Assembly: GCA_964462535.1 (NCBI GenBank)
Contig: CAYWXV010000001.1
Span: 434,001-498,000, forward strand
Reading direction: 5' to 3'
Source of the DNA: CAYWXV01 sp964462535
Lineage (GTDB): Bacteria > Bacteroidota > Ignavibacteria > OLB7
Length of the DNA stretch: 64,000 nt
Shown: in pieces, positions 10,241 to 19,875 of the stretch
Numbering within the stretch: position 1 is the stretch's first letter
Layout: every line of letters begins with the position of its first letter
Program-made: the position numbers and the translations under genes
Notes under the pieces: model-generated
The model's input: the letters and a program-made list of their open reading frames with translations, nothing else
Databases searched by the model: none
Told to the model about the DNA's origin: nothing

Positions 10241-11236
10241 TTAGAAGACACTGATGGTCACGTAGCGCTCGGGGTGCTGTTGTAGATCCTTCAATAGCGA
10301 ATCGAGAGAACGGAGGCTTCCATTCAGATTGTCATACAGGCCCGGGTCGCTTGACAGGCGGGCGAGGGTACCCGTGGGACTGTTGAATCGAGCTGCCACG
10401 CTGTCGATTCGTTTCGTCAGGTCCGCTATGGTCAGATACAGGGAGTCGCTCGAAAGAAGGCGTCCAAGCGTGCCGCGACCGGAGCGCAATTCCGAGACGA
10501 ATCCTTCCAGCTGTGCGATTGTCCCATTAACTCGGTTCGCCATCACTGGATCGTTCATGAGTTTGGGAAGGAGCCCGTTGCCGTCGCGAGTTCTGTCGAG
10601 CGTTGCTTTGAGCGAGATGATGGCATCGTCAGCGCGTCGGGCAACAGCATCAATCCGGTCACCAAGCTCATTTGTCGTCATCAGGCGACCTACCGTACCC
10701 TCGCCTCTGTTGATCCGTCCGGCGATCTCGGTAAGCTCATCCCCTAATCGATTGACACGATCCAAGGTGGCCAATCCCGCCGTCGTCAGGTTCTCTATCC
10801 CAGGCTCCGCCTCCATTACGATCTCGCCCCCGTTGGCTATCGGCCCCCCCTTCCCCCGCACCAGGTCGACATACTTGTCACCAAGAACACCAAGCGACTT
10901 TACGATTGCACGCGTGTCAACCGTCAGCACCTTCAGGTACTCCTCGCGGACCCGCAGCGTCACTCGCACGCCGACAGTGTCGTTCTTGGTTGTGATGTCG
11001 AGGAGGTCGACCGTCCCAATCTTCTTCCCGCTGATAGTGACCTGATTGCCCTCGACGAGCCCCTTCACATCGGTTGCAAAGAACGTCAGGGTCGCGACCT
11101 TCGCGAACATCCCATTGTTGTCGCCGATCACCAGGGCCAGCCAAGCCATTACGGCCAGGCCGGCAACACCAAGGAGACCGGTTCTGACATCGCGCCAGCG
11201 GAGTCCTCTTCGTTCGTACAGATTCTTGTTATCCAC
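10241..11236 (-). CDS. mlaD: MlaD/MCE-family phospholipid-transport protein
   Basis: 331 residues starting at GTG. One N-terminal membrane anchor (about 18-40) precedes an MCE domain (about 45-125: FFATDVKGLVEGNQVTISG, then GVLGDKYVDLVRG). A long helical C-terminal region carries repeated GxGTVGRLM/GRGTLGRLL motifs, typical of Bacteroidota MCE proteins. In the Mla system MlaD forms the periplasmic hexamer that carries phospholipid between the membranes. It is the third gene after the permease and ATPase of the same transporter, so the assignment rests on both domain and context. MlaB and MlaC are not seen nearby. The start codon sits within TTATCCACt, read on the + strand, a chance near-match to a DnaA box. 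Confidence 0.9.
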   Translation of the reverse strand: MDNKNLYERRGLRWRDVRTGLLGVAGLAVMAWLALVIGDNNGMFAKVATLTFFATDVKGLVEGNQVTISGKKIGTVDLLDITTKNDTVGVRVTLRVREEYLKVLTVDTRAIVKSLGVLGDKYVDLVRGKGGPIANGGEIVMEAEPGIENLTTAGLATLDRVNRLGDELTEIAGRINRGEGTVGRLMTTNELGDRIDAVARRADDAIISLKATLDRTRDGNGLLPKLMNDPVMANRVNGTIAQLEGFVSELRSGRGTLGRLLSSDSLYLTIADLTKRIDSVAARFNSPTGTLARLSSDPGLYDNLNGSLRSLDSLLKDLQQHPERYVTISVF

Positions 11237-11273
11237 TTGGGTACCCAGTCTTGGTCATTCCACGTGAGTCGAA

Positions 11274-12023
11274 CTAGTGCCCACCTATCTCCATCGTCTC
11301 CGGGTCGGCAAGGAACGAGGCAATGAACGGATGTTCGGACTCCTCCATCCGTGTCGGCACATCATCGAAGATGATCTTCCCTTGGTAGAGGACAACCACC
11401 CGGTCGGCCGTCTCAAATACGTCACTGATGATGTGTGTCACGAAGACAGCACCAAGTCCCCGCTCCTTCTGAAGTCGGTTGATCAACGACAGGATCTTTC
11501 TCGTGTTCAAGGGATCGAGACCAACGGTTGGCTCGTCCAGCAAAACCAGCGAGGGATCGAAGATGAGGGCTCTGCCAATCGCGAGACGCTTTCTCATCCC
11601 ACCCGAAAGTGTATCGGGTAGATTTCCTTCGAACCCCTCGAGCCCAGCGAACGCGATCTGCTCCTGCACTCGTCGCTCTATCTCATCATCGGGCAGGTTC
11701 AGATTTTCGCGCAGGAAGAACCCCATGTTGTCGACCACTGTGAGAGAATCGAACAGGGCGTTCCCCTGAAAGACCATGCCCATTCTCTGCCGGATCGGAA
11801 AGAGATCAGGTTCCTTCAGACCCACTATATCTCGCCCATCGACCAGAATGACACCGCTGTCGGGACGGATCAGTCCCAGCATGAGCTTGAGAATGGTCGA
11901 CTTCCCGGAGCCGCTTGGACCGAGAATTGCGGTAACGGATCCGTCCTCCACGCGGAAGGAAATCCCCTCCAGGATCCGCTGACGACCGAAGCTGAGATGG
12001 ACATCCCGAAACTCAATCGCCAC
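11274..12023 (-). CDS. mlaF: ABC transporter ATP-binding protein, MlaF type
   Basis: 249 residues starting at GTG. Walker A GPSGSGKST lies at 35-43, the signature is LSGGMRKRLAIGRAL, and Walker B is LVLLDEPTVGLDP, followed by the switch histidine in VFVTHIISD. The stop of the permease gene and this start share a G (TAGTG), so the two are translationally coupled. In the Mla family this subunit powers lipid movement by MlaE and MlaD. The conserved order permease-ATPase-MCE protein supports the assignment over a general ABC ATPase. Confidence 0.92.
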   Translation of the reverse strand: MAIEFRDVHLSFGRQRILEGISFRVEDGSVTAILGPSGSGKSTILKLMLGLIRPDSGVILVDGRDIVGLKEPDLFPIRQRMGMVFQGNALFDSLTVVDNMGFFLRENLNLPDDEIERRVQEQIAFAGLEGFEGNLPDTLSGGMRKRLAIGRALIFDPSLVLLDEPTVGLDPLNTRKILSLINRLQKERGLGAVFVTHIISDVFETADRVVVLYQGKIIFDDVPTRMEESEHPFIASFLADPETMEIGGH

Positions 12024-12808
12024 TACATCTCCAGAATGATTCTCGTGATGAAGAAGTTCGCCACCAGCACGACACCCGACGCGACGACGATTCCCGTGAT
12101 TGTCGAGCGGCCAACGCCGGCCGTTCCGCCATGGGCCGTAAATCCGTTGAAGCAGGTGATCAGTGTAATGAGGACGGCAAACACAGGTGGCTTCGCGAAT
12201 CCGATCAACCAGTCCTTCACCACAAGCAGATTCAGCACGGAGTTCCAGTAGAATCCGGAGTCGATACCAAGGAGCCCCTTGGCAATCAACGCTCCGGAGA
12301 GAAGGCCGACCCCGACACTGACAGCTGTTAGTGGCAGGAACATCAGCAGCGCGGCCACCAGACGGGGCATAACCAGCTTCGCCACCGGATCGGTCCCGAA
12401 GGCACGCAGCGCATCGATTTGCTCCGTGATTCGCATTGCACCCAGTTCGGATCCATTGCGCGCGCCAACTCGTGACGTCAACATCAGGCCAGTGACGATG
12501 GGCGACATTTCGCGAATCACCGACAGTGCCGTCGCCCGCCCCGTGAGCATTTTGGCACCGAAATCGGACAGCTGTTTCCCCACTTCGAGCGTTAGGAGCG
12601 ATCCGATCGCTATAGAACTGACAAGCACGATTGGAATCGACTCCGTACCCGAGATGTACATCTGATCGACAACATCACGCCAGTACTTCTTCACCTTCAC
12701 CATGGTCGCAAACGACCGGTATGAAAAGCCAAAGAACTCCTGCATCGTAAGGAAGAAGTGCTTGGCTCGCTCTCCGAACTGACCGGTTGCCACGGACGTT
12801 GAGTTCAT
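12023..12808 (-). CDS. mlaE: MlaE-family ABC permease
   Basis: 261 residues with five or six hydrophobic segments. Family features include VSSIAIGSLLTLEVGKQLSDFGA and the central stretch LTSRVGARNGSELGAMRITEQIDALRAFGTDP, which spans the conserved MlaE loop that contacts the ATPase (only part of it is strictly motif). The gene opens the mlaE-mlaF-mlaD run and lies 84 bases downstream of coaE, so the set may be co-transcribed with it. Role: inner-membrane component of the phospholipid transporter that maintains outer-membrane lipid asymmetry, as known for the family. Confidence 0.92.
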   Translation of the reverse strand: MNSTSVATGQFGERAKHFFLTMQEFFGFSYRSFATMVKVKKYWRDVVDQMYISGTESIPIVLVSSIAIGSLLTLEVGKQLSDFGAKMLTGRATALSVIREMSPIVTGLMLTSRVGARNGSELGAMRITEQIDALRAFGTDPVAKLVMPRLVAALLMFLPLTAVSVGVGLLSGALIAKGLLGIDSGFYWNSVLNLLVVKDWLIGFAKPPVFAVLITLITCFNGFTAHGGTAGVGRSTITGIVVASGVVLVANFFITRIILEM

Positions 12809-12892
12809 TCTTTTGGCCGGATGGATGACAACGGAGGCCGAAAATACGTGGTTGTGGCGTCGTCTCTGGTTGGGGGGTGTAACGATCCGTTG

Positions 12893-13579
12893 TCAGTCCC
12901 CATCGTCGTCGTGGTTCTCCTCCGATCCATCCACGTCATCGTCGACCTCCATGTCGACGCGCGGAGGAAGGGCCTGAAGCAGCGTCGCGACAAATGACGC
13001 ATTTCGCTTCGCCTCTTCCAGGCTCCCGTTGTTCCGAATCACGAAATCGGCGCGGGCCACCTTCTTCTCGGATGGGAATTGTGATTCATCGCGCTTGCGG
13101 ATATCGTCAATTGACGAACCGTCCCGTTCTGCCGCACGCTTCAGACGAAGCTCGCGGTCCGCATCGACGACAACCAGGTAGTCAAATCGATCCTCCCCTC
13201 CACTCTCAAAGATCAACGCAGCCTCGCATGCCACCGTCTGCTTTCCTTGAGAAAACAACTCCTGCGCCCTTCTATTCTGCTCGGCAATCGTTCGGGGATG
13301 CACCAGTGCGTTCATGCGTTTCAGTAGATCCGGGTTGCCGAAGATGGCTTGTGCAACGGCTTTTCGGTCCAACACATCACCGTCGTATACATCAGGTCCA
13401 AGAAGCGCAATGATGGCAGCGCGCAGCGTCGCGTCGGACGTCATGAGTTCGCGTGCAATTACATCCGCCTCCAGAACCGGAATACCCGATGCACGAAAGA
13501 CATCGGCAACGAGTGACTTCCCGGCGCCGATGGATCCCGTCAGGCCCACCAGCACGCCCGCGCGGACAGGGGTCTCCAT
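12893..13579 (-). CDS. coaE: Dephospho-CoA kinase
   Basis: About 228 residues from the ATG at 13579; a longer reading frame to 13654 has no homology and runs into the hairpin upstream. The P-loop GSIGAGKS lies at 15-22. LEADVIARELM, VHPRTIAEQ and VACEAALIFESGGEDRFD are typical CoaE elements. It catalyses the last step of coenzyme A synthesis, phosphorylation of dephospho-CoA at the ribose 3'-hydroxyl. The C-terminus ends in an unusually acidic tail of about 20 residues (VDDDVDGSEENHDDDGD), absent from classical CoaE. Confidence 0.93.
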   Translation of the reverse strand: METPVRAGVLVGLTGSIGAGKSLVADVFRASGIPVLEADVIARELMTSDATLRAAIIALLGPDVYDGDVLDRKAVAQAIFGNPDLLKRMNALVHPRTIAEQNRRAQELFSQGKQTVACEAALIFESGGEDRFDYLVVVDADRELRLKRAAERDGSSIDDIRKRDESQFPSEKKVARADFVIRNNGSLEEAKRNASFVATLLQALPPRVDMEVDDDVDGSEENHDDDGD

Positions 13580-13607
13580 GTTGATTCCTGAATAGGTTGG
13601 AATAGAA

Positions 13608-13644
13608 TGGGGCGTCGCCGAGTGAACTGTTCGGCGACGCCCCA
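13608..13644 (-). terminator. Strong hairpin between the M4 protease gene and coaE
   Basis: The arms GGGGCGTCGCCGA (13609-13621) and TCGGCGACGCCCC (13631-13643) are perfect reverse complements around a 9-base loop, with one more flanking T-A pair. On the minus strand it follows the metalloprotease stop by 25 bases. Only a weak U-rich stretch follows, so it may act as a transcript-end stabiliser as well as a terminator. Confidence 0.75.
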
Positions 13645-13668
13645 ATGTATACACACTACGGATATGGG

Positions 13669-16600
13669 CTACCTGGCCACAACCAGACGGAGGTAACGCA
13701 ACGCATCACCCGCCTGCATCTTGATCAGATAGACGCCATTTGCCAGGTCACGCGTGTCGAGCGCCTGCTCGAAGTGACCGGCCTCGCTGTTCCCGTCAAA
13801 TATCGAACGGACCTGGGTGCCGGTAAGGTCGATCAGATCAACCGAGACGCGGCCCGGGCGCTCGACATCCCACGTGATCGTGCCGGTGCCGACTGTGGGA
13901 TTGGGACGAACCGTAATCGAACCATCCGTGGCGGCATCGATGCCCACCCCAAGTCCGGGAACGGATCCACCAACGACAAACCAGAACGGGTTGTAGATCG
14001 GAGCCGGGAACTGTGAGCCCGCTATCTGGCCGGACGAACCCTGCATCACCAGCAGCGCATTGTTTGACGCCGAAGTGAATGCAAGGAGATTGTCGTCGGG
14101 CGAGAAGGTCGGACGCGCAGCATCCAGGATGGTCAGACCGCCCGGGTTCTTGCTCGGAATGTCCAATTCGCTGAACCCGCTTCCAGTGAGCCTCCCAACC
14201 ACGATATCCCACGCATTCGGATAGACAACGTTGAACGCCACGAGATCGGGATCCGTGTTACTATAGGTGATGTTACCAAGGCTCAGGTCGGTCGACTGCG
14301 CCGGAACCAGATTGTAAATCGTCGTCGCGGCGAAGTCGATTTCGTATACCGCCCAATACGTGTACTCACTGCCACCGACAGGTACGCCGTTCAACGCGTC
14401 GAACGCGATACGGGGTTCTTTCCAGTTGCGCGACCAGGAAACTGCGTCCGGGTACTTGATCGAGCGGTCCTCGATACCATCCTGTGAACTCTCCACCTTG
14501 AGTGGGATCTGCCCCATCTGTTGACCGTCAGTGATGTACATGGTCGCATCGTTCTCGTACGCAGATACAACGGCTGCGTAGTTCTCGTCAGGCGAAATCG
14601 CGGCGTTCCAGAGGTCGCCTGGTGACTGGATGGAGACGTCGTAGACGGTAACCTGCCCATCTGCAGTACGGACGGAAACGAGCTTTCCGTCCTTGTTGAC
14701 GAAGTAGATAGCATTGCCGAGAAGCGGCGCCGAGACCTGAGCGCGGTCATCCAGATTCTGGTTGACGCGTGCGACCGCGTTCGGATCGTTGAATATCACG
14801 TACTGATCGGTCAGCACGTCGAGCACGCCAACTTCGCCCACGCCTGAAACGAAGGCGATGTACTGCCTACCACCCGTAACGGGCGGCACATCATCGCCAC
14901 CTGGATCGGAGCCGCCAGTGGGTCCAATCCCAACAGCACCGAACGCATTGCCCACGGCCTGTGCATCGGAAGCACCGTACAGGTCTGTCGCCGCCTGTTC
15001 GCAAGCCTTGCGGCAATCCACAAAGTTGCTGTTGCGGTTCAGGTAATTCGTCAGCGCCCGATAGTAGATCTTCTCGGTCTTATCGCGCCCGAGGGACTCG
15101 GCGACGTTGTAGCATGCCTTGTTCGGGATGCCTGAATTGATGTGAACACCACCATTGTCGGACGTCGTGTTCTTGAAGTCGTTCATATGGGCCGGCTGCG
15201 GGGAAAGGAGTTGTGTGTTGGCCGGATTCGATAGGTCGCGCAACGCCACGCCCTTCCCCGGTTGCATGATATCCTCACCCATGAACCAGTCGTCTCGGTC
15301 GATCATCGTCCCGAACACATCCGCGAACGACTCGTTCAACGCACCCGATTGATCCTGGTAGATCAGTCCGGCCGTGGATCCAATCACGCCGTGGCTCATC
15401 TCGTGTCCAGCTACGTCAAGACCACCCGCGAGAGGCTTGAAAATCGTCGCGCCATCCCCATAGACCATGAAGCGGCCGGTCCAGTACGCGTTCTCCATCG
15501 GCTGCCCGTCCTCGGTGCCGTGGATGATCGAAATGATCGACGCGTCTTTGTCGTCAATCGCCTTGCGCCCGTGCACATTGCTGTAGTAGTCGTAGGCGAC
15601 CTTCATGTTGTAGTGTGCCGACACCGACGATGGGTCGCTCCATGAGTTATTCGACGATGTAATGTGATTGAGCTGCGATGTCGACGTCAGGTCCTTGTTG
15701 TCCAGCGAGTAGGTTACGCAGCCACCCTCCGGTTTGTCCGGGAGACTCGACTTGCCGGCATTCAGGTTGGGAAGGTCCCACACGAAGTAGTACTTGCCGT
15801 CGTCACCATGCCAAGTGCGAATCGAGCGGCTCTGCCCATTCAGATCGCTGGCCGTTGCGCTTTCGAACGTCGCCGCGAGAGCCCTGTCCGTCCCCTTCGC
15901 CTCGACCGTTGCCAGGCCCGAGACGGCGGGTACATGTGGGACACGGTCGGTCGCGATCAGGCTGCAGTGGTCCGCGATCCGATTCAGTACACTACCGTCG
16001 TTGGCATCCACCAGGAACGTGAAGTGCTCAACCAGGTTCGGGTGAATCTCCACCTCGTAGGCGACACGCATGCCACGTACCGGGTCCGGGTAGATCACGG
16101 AACGGATCGACGTCTGCATATCGAGTAAGCGCTCGACCGACGGATCCACGGGTGCCATTCGCCCTTCGCGTCGGAGACGGTCGACCACGATGCCGTACGC
16201 CTGATCAGGCGTGACCGTGAACGTGACGTCGAGGCCCGTCGGCGTCTTCTCGTACGAGCCGTTCATCAGGTAGACCTTCCCGGCTGCGTCTGAATGAACG
16301 ATGACGTCCCTACCCCAAACCTCCAGCCCGTTGTACACCTGCTTGAACCGCGTGTGCCCGTACCCGAGCTCGTCCGTAGCCGTAGCGACGAATGCCAGCT
16401 CGGTGGCAGGGTCATTCAGCCCGATCGACCGGCTAAAAATCTCCATGAAGCCAATCGCACCTGTGGCCCTGCTAGCGGCAAGGCCTGATAGTGTCGGTCC
16501 AGCCGGAGGTGCTGCTGCCTCGTAGCTCGCCAGGTAGTCGAACGAACCCCGCATCCAACTCACCGTCCCGTTCGGGCGACGCTCAAGACGCACGAGCGGG

Positions 16601-16887
16601 GGGAATGTGGGAAGCGCGGTCTGTGGGGTGCGATTGTTCTCGTCGAACTTCACATTGATTGGCGCGGAGGTCGACCGCTCCATGGTCGCATACCCAACCA
16701 CTCTGCCATGCAGCGGAAATTGGCCCCTCCCCTGCAACGTCCCCGGCTGCACACCCCATGCCGGGTGCTTAACCGTCAGCGGCTCCGTTCGCGTGCGGGG
16801 ATCGACGGTCGTCCTCTGCGCTAACGCGGCTGATGAGCCGACTAGGAGAAGTAAGACGATAGAGGGAATCCATCGAACACGTTTCAT
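13669..16887 (-). CDS. Secreted thermolysin-family (M4) metalloprotease with beta-propeller and sorting domain
   Basis: About 1072 residues from the ATG at 16887, which has AGGAGC just upstream and starts a signal peptide ending ...SSAALAQ. An FTP/PepSY-type propeptide (about 150-320, with YNGLEVWGRDVIVH) is followed by the M4 catalytic domain. The zinc site is His495-Glu496-xx-His499 (GHEMSHG) with the third ligand Glu519 in GALNESFAD. Downstream, the region from about 680 to 980 looks like a TolB/WD40-type propeller (VSWSRNWKEPRIAFD, PTFSPDDNLLAFTS). The final 85 residues (RPNPTVGTGTITWD through LANGVYLIKMQ) form a T9SS-type C-terminal sorting domain. A secreted or surface-attached protease, probably made as a zymogen. 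Confidence 0.93.
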   Translation of the reverse strand: MKRVRWIPSIVLLLLVGSSAALAQRTTVDPRTRTEPLTVKHPAWGVQPGTLQGRGQFPLHGRVVGYATMERSTSAPINVKFDENNRTPQTALPTFPPLVRLERRPNGTVSWMRGSFDYLASYEAAAPPAGPTLSGLAASRATGAIGFMEIFSRSIGLNDPATELAFVATATDELGYGHTRFKQVYNGLEVWGRDVIVHSDAAGKVYLMNGSYEKTPTGLDVTFTVTPDQAYGIVVDRLRREGRMAPVDPSVERLLDMQTSIRSVIYPDPVRGMRVAYEVEIHPNLVEHFTFLVDANDGSVLNRIADHCSLIATDRVPHVPAVSGLATVEAKGTDRALAATFESATASDLNGQSRSIRTWHGDDGKYYFVWDLPNLNAGKSSLPDKPEGGCVTYSLDNKDLTSTSQLNHITSSNNSWSDPSSVSAHYNMKVAYDYYSNVHGRKAIDDKDASIISIIHGTEDGQPMENAYWTGRFMVYGDGATIFKPLAGGLDVAGHEMSHGVIGSTAGLIYQDQSGALNESFADVFGTMIDRDDWFMGEDIMQPGKGVALRDLSNPANTQLLSPQPAHMNDFKNTTSDNGGVHINSGIPNKACYNVAESLGRDKTEKIYYRALTNYLNRNSNFVDCRKACEQAATDLYGASDAQAVGNAFGAVGIGPTGGSDPGGDDVPPVTGGRQYIAFVSGVGEVGVLDVLTDQYVIFNDPNAVARVNQNLDDRAQVSAPLLGNAIYFVNKDGKLVSVRTADGQVTVYDVSIQSPGDLWNAAISPDENYAAVVSAYENDATMYITDGQQMGQIPLKVESSQDGIEDRSIKYPDAVSWSRNWKEPRIAFDALNGVPVGGSEYTYWAVYEIDFAATTIYNLVPAQSTDLSLGNITYSNTDPDLVAFNVVYPNAWDIVVGRLTGSGFSELDIPSKNPGGLTILDAARPTFSPDDNLLAFTSASNNALLVMQGSSGQIAGSQFPAPIYNPFWFVVGGSVPGLGVGIDAATDGSITVRPNPTVGTGTITWDVERPGRVSVDLIDLTGTQVRSIFDGNSEAGHFEQALDTRDLANGVYLIKMQAGDALRYLRLVVAR

Positions 16888-16950
16888 TGATGTTGCTCCT
16901 GTAGTTGTACTAGCAGTGTGGACATTTATGGACATGGGGTGGGTTGGGGT

Positions 16951-17424
16951 TTAGTTGTCGGGGAATCGTGATTTCATGAGTTTCATGACATCCTGATAGT
17001 ACGATTCAAGTTCTACTGGAGGTGAAGATTGAGCATCCCCCCACCTTGATTCGTGGGTGACGTCGTTATTGACATACCGAATGATCTTTGTCAGGTTCCC
17101 CGGCTGCGAGACCTTTGTCTTATGAAAGCCGATGTAGCGCAGCCTGGCGAAGAGATAGTCGACAGTATCGATACCGAGTGAACCCATTGGCGACAGGCTG
17201 TCGGAACCATTGGCAGCCTGAACCCAATACTCGGTCCGACCATCACGCAATACTCGATACCCCGAATAGACCCCCGCGTAGCCTCCACCGGAAGCGACGA
17301 GGATTGAGGCATTTGCCTCCGCGTTGGTGGACGCATCGTGCCGACATGACGTGAGCGTTGCTGAGAGAAGAGCGATGGTGGCAAAAGCGAATGCACCACG
17401 ACATGCGCGGGATATTGGGTACAT
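16951..17424 (-). CDS. Small lipoprotein of unknown function
   Basis: About 157 residues. The ATG at 17424 is chosen because it begins a lipoprotein signal peptide with lipobox TLTSC (Cys27); a longer frame to 17637 carries unrelated Pro/Arg-rich sequence. The mature part has a compact region with YSGYRVLRDGRTEYWVQ and VDYLFARLRYIGFHKTKVSQPGN, suggesting a small domain that monitors or binds something at the envelope. I do not recognise a family. It lies 63 bases upstream of the M4 protease gene on the same strand and may be co-expressed with it. It is divergent from iscS. Confidence 0.65.
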   Translation of the reverse strand: MYPISRACRGAFAFATIALLSATLTSCRHDASTNAEANASILVASGGGYAGVYSGYRVLRDGRTEYWVQAANGSDSLSPMGSLGIDTVDYLFARLRYIGFHKTKVSQPGNLTKIIRYVNNDVTHESRWGDAQSSPPVELESYYQDVMKLMKSRFPDN

Positions 17425-17657
17425 GGGAATATCGTGAGCAGATGTACGGTGCCGGGTGACACATGCGTGGCACCAAGCGTATGGGTGGTAGAACCCTGCA
17501 GGCGGATTTCTGTAAGCGGTAGGTGGGGGTCGCGGTTTGATCACGCGGAGAGCGCTTTCCAGGGCGGTGAAAATAGTGCAATTCGCCAAATTCAAAACAC
17601 CCCCCCGCAAGTTTTTTCTTTCACGGCAATGACGCACGCCGACCCGATGCAGCCATC

Positions 17658-18830
17658 ATGAGCATATACCTCGACAATCACGCTACTTCGAGGATCGATG
17701 ATCGTGTGCTGGAGGAGATGCTCCCCTATCTTCGCGAGCAGTATGGCAATGCTTCCAGTACCCTGCATCGACATGGTATGGAGGCGGCGAGCGCCGTGGA
17801 ACGTAGTCGCAGGACCGTGGCAGAACTCATCGGAGCGCGTCCGGAGGAGATCTTCTTCACGTCCGGCGCAACAGAGTCGAACAACATTGCTCTTCGCGGC
17901 ATAGTTGCCCCCTATAGAGGTGTGGACCATCATGTCGTCACCAGCAGCATCGAGCATTCATCCGTCCTGGACGTGGTAGCCCACATGGCACGTACCGGCA
18001 CGGCGTCGACAACGGTACGATCTGACGCCAGCGGCCTCGTGGATCCTGATGATGTTGCACGTGTGCTGACCGCCGATACCGTGCTGGTCAGTATCATGCA
18101 TGCCAACAACGAGGTGGGCTCGGTGCAATCGCTGTGTGATATATCGACGGTGTGTCGTGAGAAGCGCATTCCCCTGCACACGGACGCCGCACAATCGATT
18201 GGGAGAATACCCTTTCACGTAGACCACCTGGGAGTCGATGTTGCCTCCATTTCGGCCCACAAGATTCATGGGCCGAAAGGCGTTGGGGCGCTTTACGTCA
18301 GATCGATCTCGCCTCGTGTTCGCGTTGCGCCGATTACGTTTGGTGGTGGGCATGAATCGGGGCTTCGCCCCGGCACGCTGAACGTGGCCGGAATCGTAGG
18401 CCTGGCCGCAGCGCTGCGACTGGCCATCGACGGCCTTGCCCCCGAGACGTCGTCGATTCGTGAGCGGCGAGATCGTTTGTGGACACAAGTCTCCGATGGC
18501 TTCCCCCCGGCACAATTGAACGGCCCACGAATAGACCTGCACACAGAGGAGAGGCTCCCGAACAACCTGAATGTCTGGTTCCCCGGGGCCCAAGCGACAA
18601 TGTTGTTGCGAGACGCGCGCATAGTGGAAGCGTCAACCGGCTCCGCCTGTACGAACGCAACGACAGAGCCCAGCCACGTGCTGATGGCCCTGCATGGCGA
18701 TCGGCAACGGGCCTCCGAGTCGATTCGTCTGGGGCTCTCGCGATGCACCACGGATGATGATGTTGACAGGGCCGCCAACGCTCTCTGCCTGGCAGCAAAC
18801 CGGCTGGCGGGTCGGGGCTTCGTGGCCTGA
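17658..18830 (+). CDS. iscS: Cysteine desulfurase
   Basis: 390 residues of the NifS/IscS class of PLP enzymes, which take sulfur from cysteine for iron-sulfur clusters and thiolated tRNA. The N-terminus YLDNHATSRIDDRVLEEM is diagnostic. The PLP lysine is Lys202 in SAHKIHGPKG, and the persulfide cysteine is Cys331 in STGSACTNATTEP. This loop has an SACT motif rather than the SACTS of E. coli IscS. iscA follows 670 bases downstream with one gene between. IscU is not present nearby, so the scaffold must be encoded elsewhere. NifS-type naming is possible. Confidence 0.93.
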   Translation: MSIYLDNHATSRIDDRVLEEMLPYLREQYGNASSTLHRHGMEAASAVERSRRTVAELIGARPEEIFFTSGATESNNIALRGIVAPYRGVDHHVVTSSIEHSSVLDVVAHMARTGTASTTVRSDASGLVDPDDVARVLTADTVLVSIMHANNEVGSVQSLCDISTVCREKRIPLHTDAAQSIGRIPFHVDHLGVDVASISAHKIHGPKGVGALYVRSISPRVRVAPITFGGGHESGLRPGTLNVAGIVGLAAALRLAIDGLAPETSSIRERRDRLWTQVSDGFPPAQLNGPRIDLHTEERLPNNLNVWFPGAQATMLLRDARIVEASTGSACTNATTEPSHVLMALHGDRQRASESIRLGLSRCTTDDDVDRAANALCLAANRLAGRGFVA

Positions 18831-18916
18831 CGCCCGTGCGATGACCAATTAGCTTCCTATCGGGGCGCGTCGGCGCGAACTTCCGGCTGGCGTTCTCCAC
18901 ATTCAAACGAACGGCT

Positions 18917-19378
18917 ATGAAGGACCAAAACATCCAGACGCTTATTGACAACCCGCGCCCTCTTCTCGACACGCTGCAGGGTCCTCGGGGCGTTGTCTTT
19001 CGTCGCTCCAATCTCTTTCGGCGCGATCTCCAATACGGACTGTGGCGCTACCTGAATCGAGACCAATCGAAGTATCCATATCACAAGATGGAGTTGCTCT
19101 CGGACGAACTGATCAAGGGGTGGATAGGCGGCGGCGTAATTCGTGAGATCGGGCGTCAGACCTACGAGCTTCTCTTGACGGAGTATCAGACCCCGACCGC
19201 GAGCGGGGCGGCCCCAGCCGAACCTGCTGGATCGGAGAGTGCCAGGGACGTTTCGGCCTCGACTCCAGAGGTAGCGTCAGCCCCTCCGGTTCCATCGGAA
19301 GAGGAGAAGCAGCGCAAGATTGCCGAACTCCAGAGGAAAATGGCTGAGGCAAAGGCGAAGCGTGAAGCGGGGGGCTGA
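18917..19378 (+). CDS. Uncharacterised protein, 153 aa, between iscS and iscA
   Basis: I do not recognise this family. Residues 1-90 are a compact, possibly winged-helix-like domain rich in Arg and Tyr (GVVFRRSNLFRRDLQYGLWR, then ELIKGWIGGGVIREIGRQTYELL). Residues 95-125 are a low-complexity Ala/Pro/Glu/Ser linker, and the last 25 are a charged helix likely to be coiled coil (EEEKQRKIAELQRKMAEAKA). It has no signal peptide or membrane segment, so it is probably cytosolic. Its place between iscS and iscA suggests, but does not show, a link to sulfur or iron-sulfur metabolism. Confidence 0.6.
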   Translation: MKDQNIQTLIDNPRPLLDTLQGPRGVVFRRSNLFRRDLQYGLWRYLNRDQSKYPYHKMELLSDELIKGWIGGGVIREIGRQTYELLLTEYQTPTASGAAPAEPAGSESARDVSASTPEVASAPPVPSEEEKQRKIAELQRKMAEAKAKREAGG

Positions 19379-19500
19379 ATTCGTCGTCGAAACAGGAAAT
19401 GCGCTATCTTGGCGGTCTGCTCGTCTATCCATTTGATGCCGTCACATGAATCGCATGTGGTGCGCGCAGGGCAAAGACATCCATCAACCAGTTCGAGCAC

Positions 19501-19875
19501 ATGTCAAACGTAGTTATTGAAGTAAGCGACGCAACAGAAACCACGGCCCCAATCACCCTGACCGACAAGGCCGTTTCCGAGGTACGGCGGATCATGGAGA
19601 GCAATAGCATTCCCGAAAACTACGGGCTCCGAATCGGCGTCAAGGGGGGCGGATGCTCGGGTTTGAGCTATTCGCTCGGCTTCGACGCAGCCGAACGGGA
19701 CGGCGATAAGGTTCTGGACCACGAGGGCATCCGCATTTTCGTAGACGGGAAGAGCCTTTTCTATCTCATGGGGACCGTTCTGGACTATACGGATGGTCTC
19801 AGCGGACGCGGGTTTGTGTTCAATAATCCGCAGGCCACCAAGACATGTGGATGCGGATCGAGCTTTGGGGTGTAA
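19501..19875 (+). CDS. iscA: Iron-sulfur cluster assembly protein of the IscA/ErpA/HesB family
   Basis: 124 residues of A-type carrier domain. The three conserved cysteines are Cys52 (GGGCSGLSY) and Cys116/Cys118 in the CGCGSSF C-terminus, the ligand set for iron or a 2Fe-2S cluster. The N-terminal LTDKAVSEVRRIMES is typical. It passes clusters to apo-proteins. A TATCTTGG box (19405-19412) lies 89 bases upstream and may be its own promoter. ErpA or SufA would be equally good names. Confidence 0.93.
   Translation: MSNVVIEVSDATETTAPITLTDKAVSEVRRIMESNSIPENYGLRIGVKGGGCSGLSYSLGFDAAERDGDKVLDHEGIRIFVDGKSLFYLMGTVLDYTDGLSGRGFVFNNPQATKTCGCGSSFGV

Noticed and set aside
11228..11236. TTATCCACt, a near-match to a DnaA box
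   Set aside because: It is a single copy inside the mlaD start region with no cluster or AT-rich unwinding element, so chance is the simplest explanation.
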